Made by a program: the position numbers and the translations under genes. Below the pieces are notes generated by a model, which was given only the letters and a program-made list of their open reading frames with translations, made no database searches and was not told the DNA's origin. From JBBFMJ01 sp037441225 (GTDB lineage Bacteria > Acidobacteriota > Thermoanaerobaculia > UBA2201), in the NCBI GenBank assembly GCA_037441225.1, contig JBBISU010000080.1:1-14661 (forward strand): a stretch of DNA of 14,661 nt, in the 5' to 3' direction. Shown here one piece after another: positions 14,537 through 14,661 of the stretch; the stretch's first letter is position 1, and each line of letters opens with the position of its first letter.

Positions 14537-14661
14537 TTTCTAATATCCTTTTCTCTTTTTCGGGGAACACGGATTTTTTTGCCAAAAGGGTCTGTCCCTT
14601 CGTAATTGGGGTCAGGTCTTGATTCTTGAATTGTTAGTGTTTCATAATTTTATCTGCCATA
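14537..14661. other. GC-richer edge segment, possible repeat or mobile-element end
   Basis: Bases 14561-14640 are about 45% G+C against about 30% nearby. The segment holds a hairpin AAGGG-TCTGT-CCCTT (14586-14600) and GGGGTCAGGT (14608-14617; reverse AAGACCTGACCCC), a sequence I recall as common near RAYT/IS200-type transposase genes. It replaces the expected N-terminus of the mpgP-like gene. One minus frame stays open for about 40 codons (NYETLTIQESRPDPNYEG...) without a start. The element runs off the window. Confidence 0.4.

Overview
The window is an AT-rich (about 70% A+T by eye), densely packed stretch of bacterial DNA with essentially every gene on the minus strand. It encodes lipoproteins, an O-antigen-type exporter and a single-hairpin 4.5S SRP RNA, so the host is a diderm bacterium. 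A remnant of mannosyl-3-phosphoglycerate phosphatase, a compatible-solute gene common in thermophiles, and the Lys/Glu/Ile-rich proteins hint at a thermophilic, probably uncultured lineage. The phylum cannot be fixed from the sequence alone.

In minus-strand (transcription) order there are three blocks. (1) 14661 to 10264: a GC-richer edge segment that looks like mobile or repeat DNA, a decayed mpgP-like pseudogene (N-terminus lost, two single-base frameshifts in A-tracts), an exported transglutaminase-like protein, a small lipoprotein with a 4x EHPS tandem repeat, and a large YyaL/SPATA20-type protein (thioredoxin-like DUF255 domain plus helical barrel). The last three appear to form an envelope operon. 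A 270-bp spacer follows, holding GC-richer islands and a REP-like hairpin with GTAG at its foot.

(2) 9991 to 3200: an extended -10 promoter, the SRP RNA gene (ffs), then the classical replication/repair set dnaX-ybaB-recR. It runs on without an obvious break into mglB-mglA (Roadblock protein plus Ras-like polarity GTPase), a lipoprotein related to branched-chain amino-acid binding proteins, and a Wzm/Wzt polysaccharide ABC exporter. Spacings are short and several starts overlap stops (ATGA, TAATG), so the chain looks like one long operon joining information-processing genes to cell polarity and envelope export.

(3) 3158 to 179: a separate metal/metalloid-type operon. It has a consensus promoter (TTGACA, 16 nt, TATAAT) with a perfect 16-bp palindrome over the start region. 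The genes are an ArsP-type permease, a small CPKC redox protein, an ArsR-family repressor with a Cys-X-Cys-X-Cys sensor motif, a TauE/SafE-type transporter split by one in-frame TAA exactly between its two repeats, and an exported CxxC protein resembling ArsF. Together they suggest a repressor-controlled redox-plus-efflux detoxification module; the substrate (arsenical, copper or other thiophilic metal) is not determined.

The most interesting items are the ars-like operon with its architecture and operator, the split TauE gene, the MglAB/binding-lipoprotein/Wzm-Wzt association, a possible dnaX -1 slippery site at the codon where E. coli makes gamma, the EHPS lipoprotein coupled to the transglutaminase, and the traces of repeat or mobile DNA.
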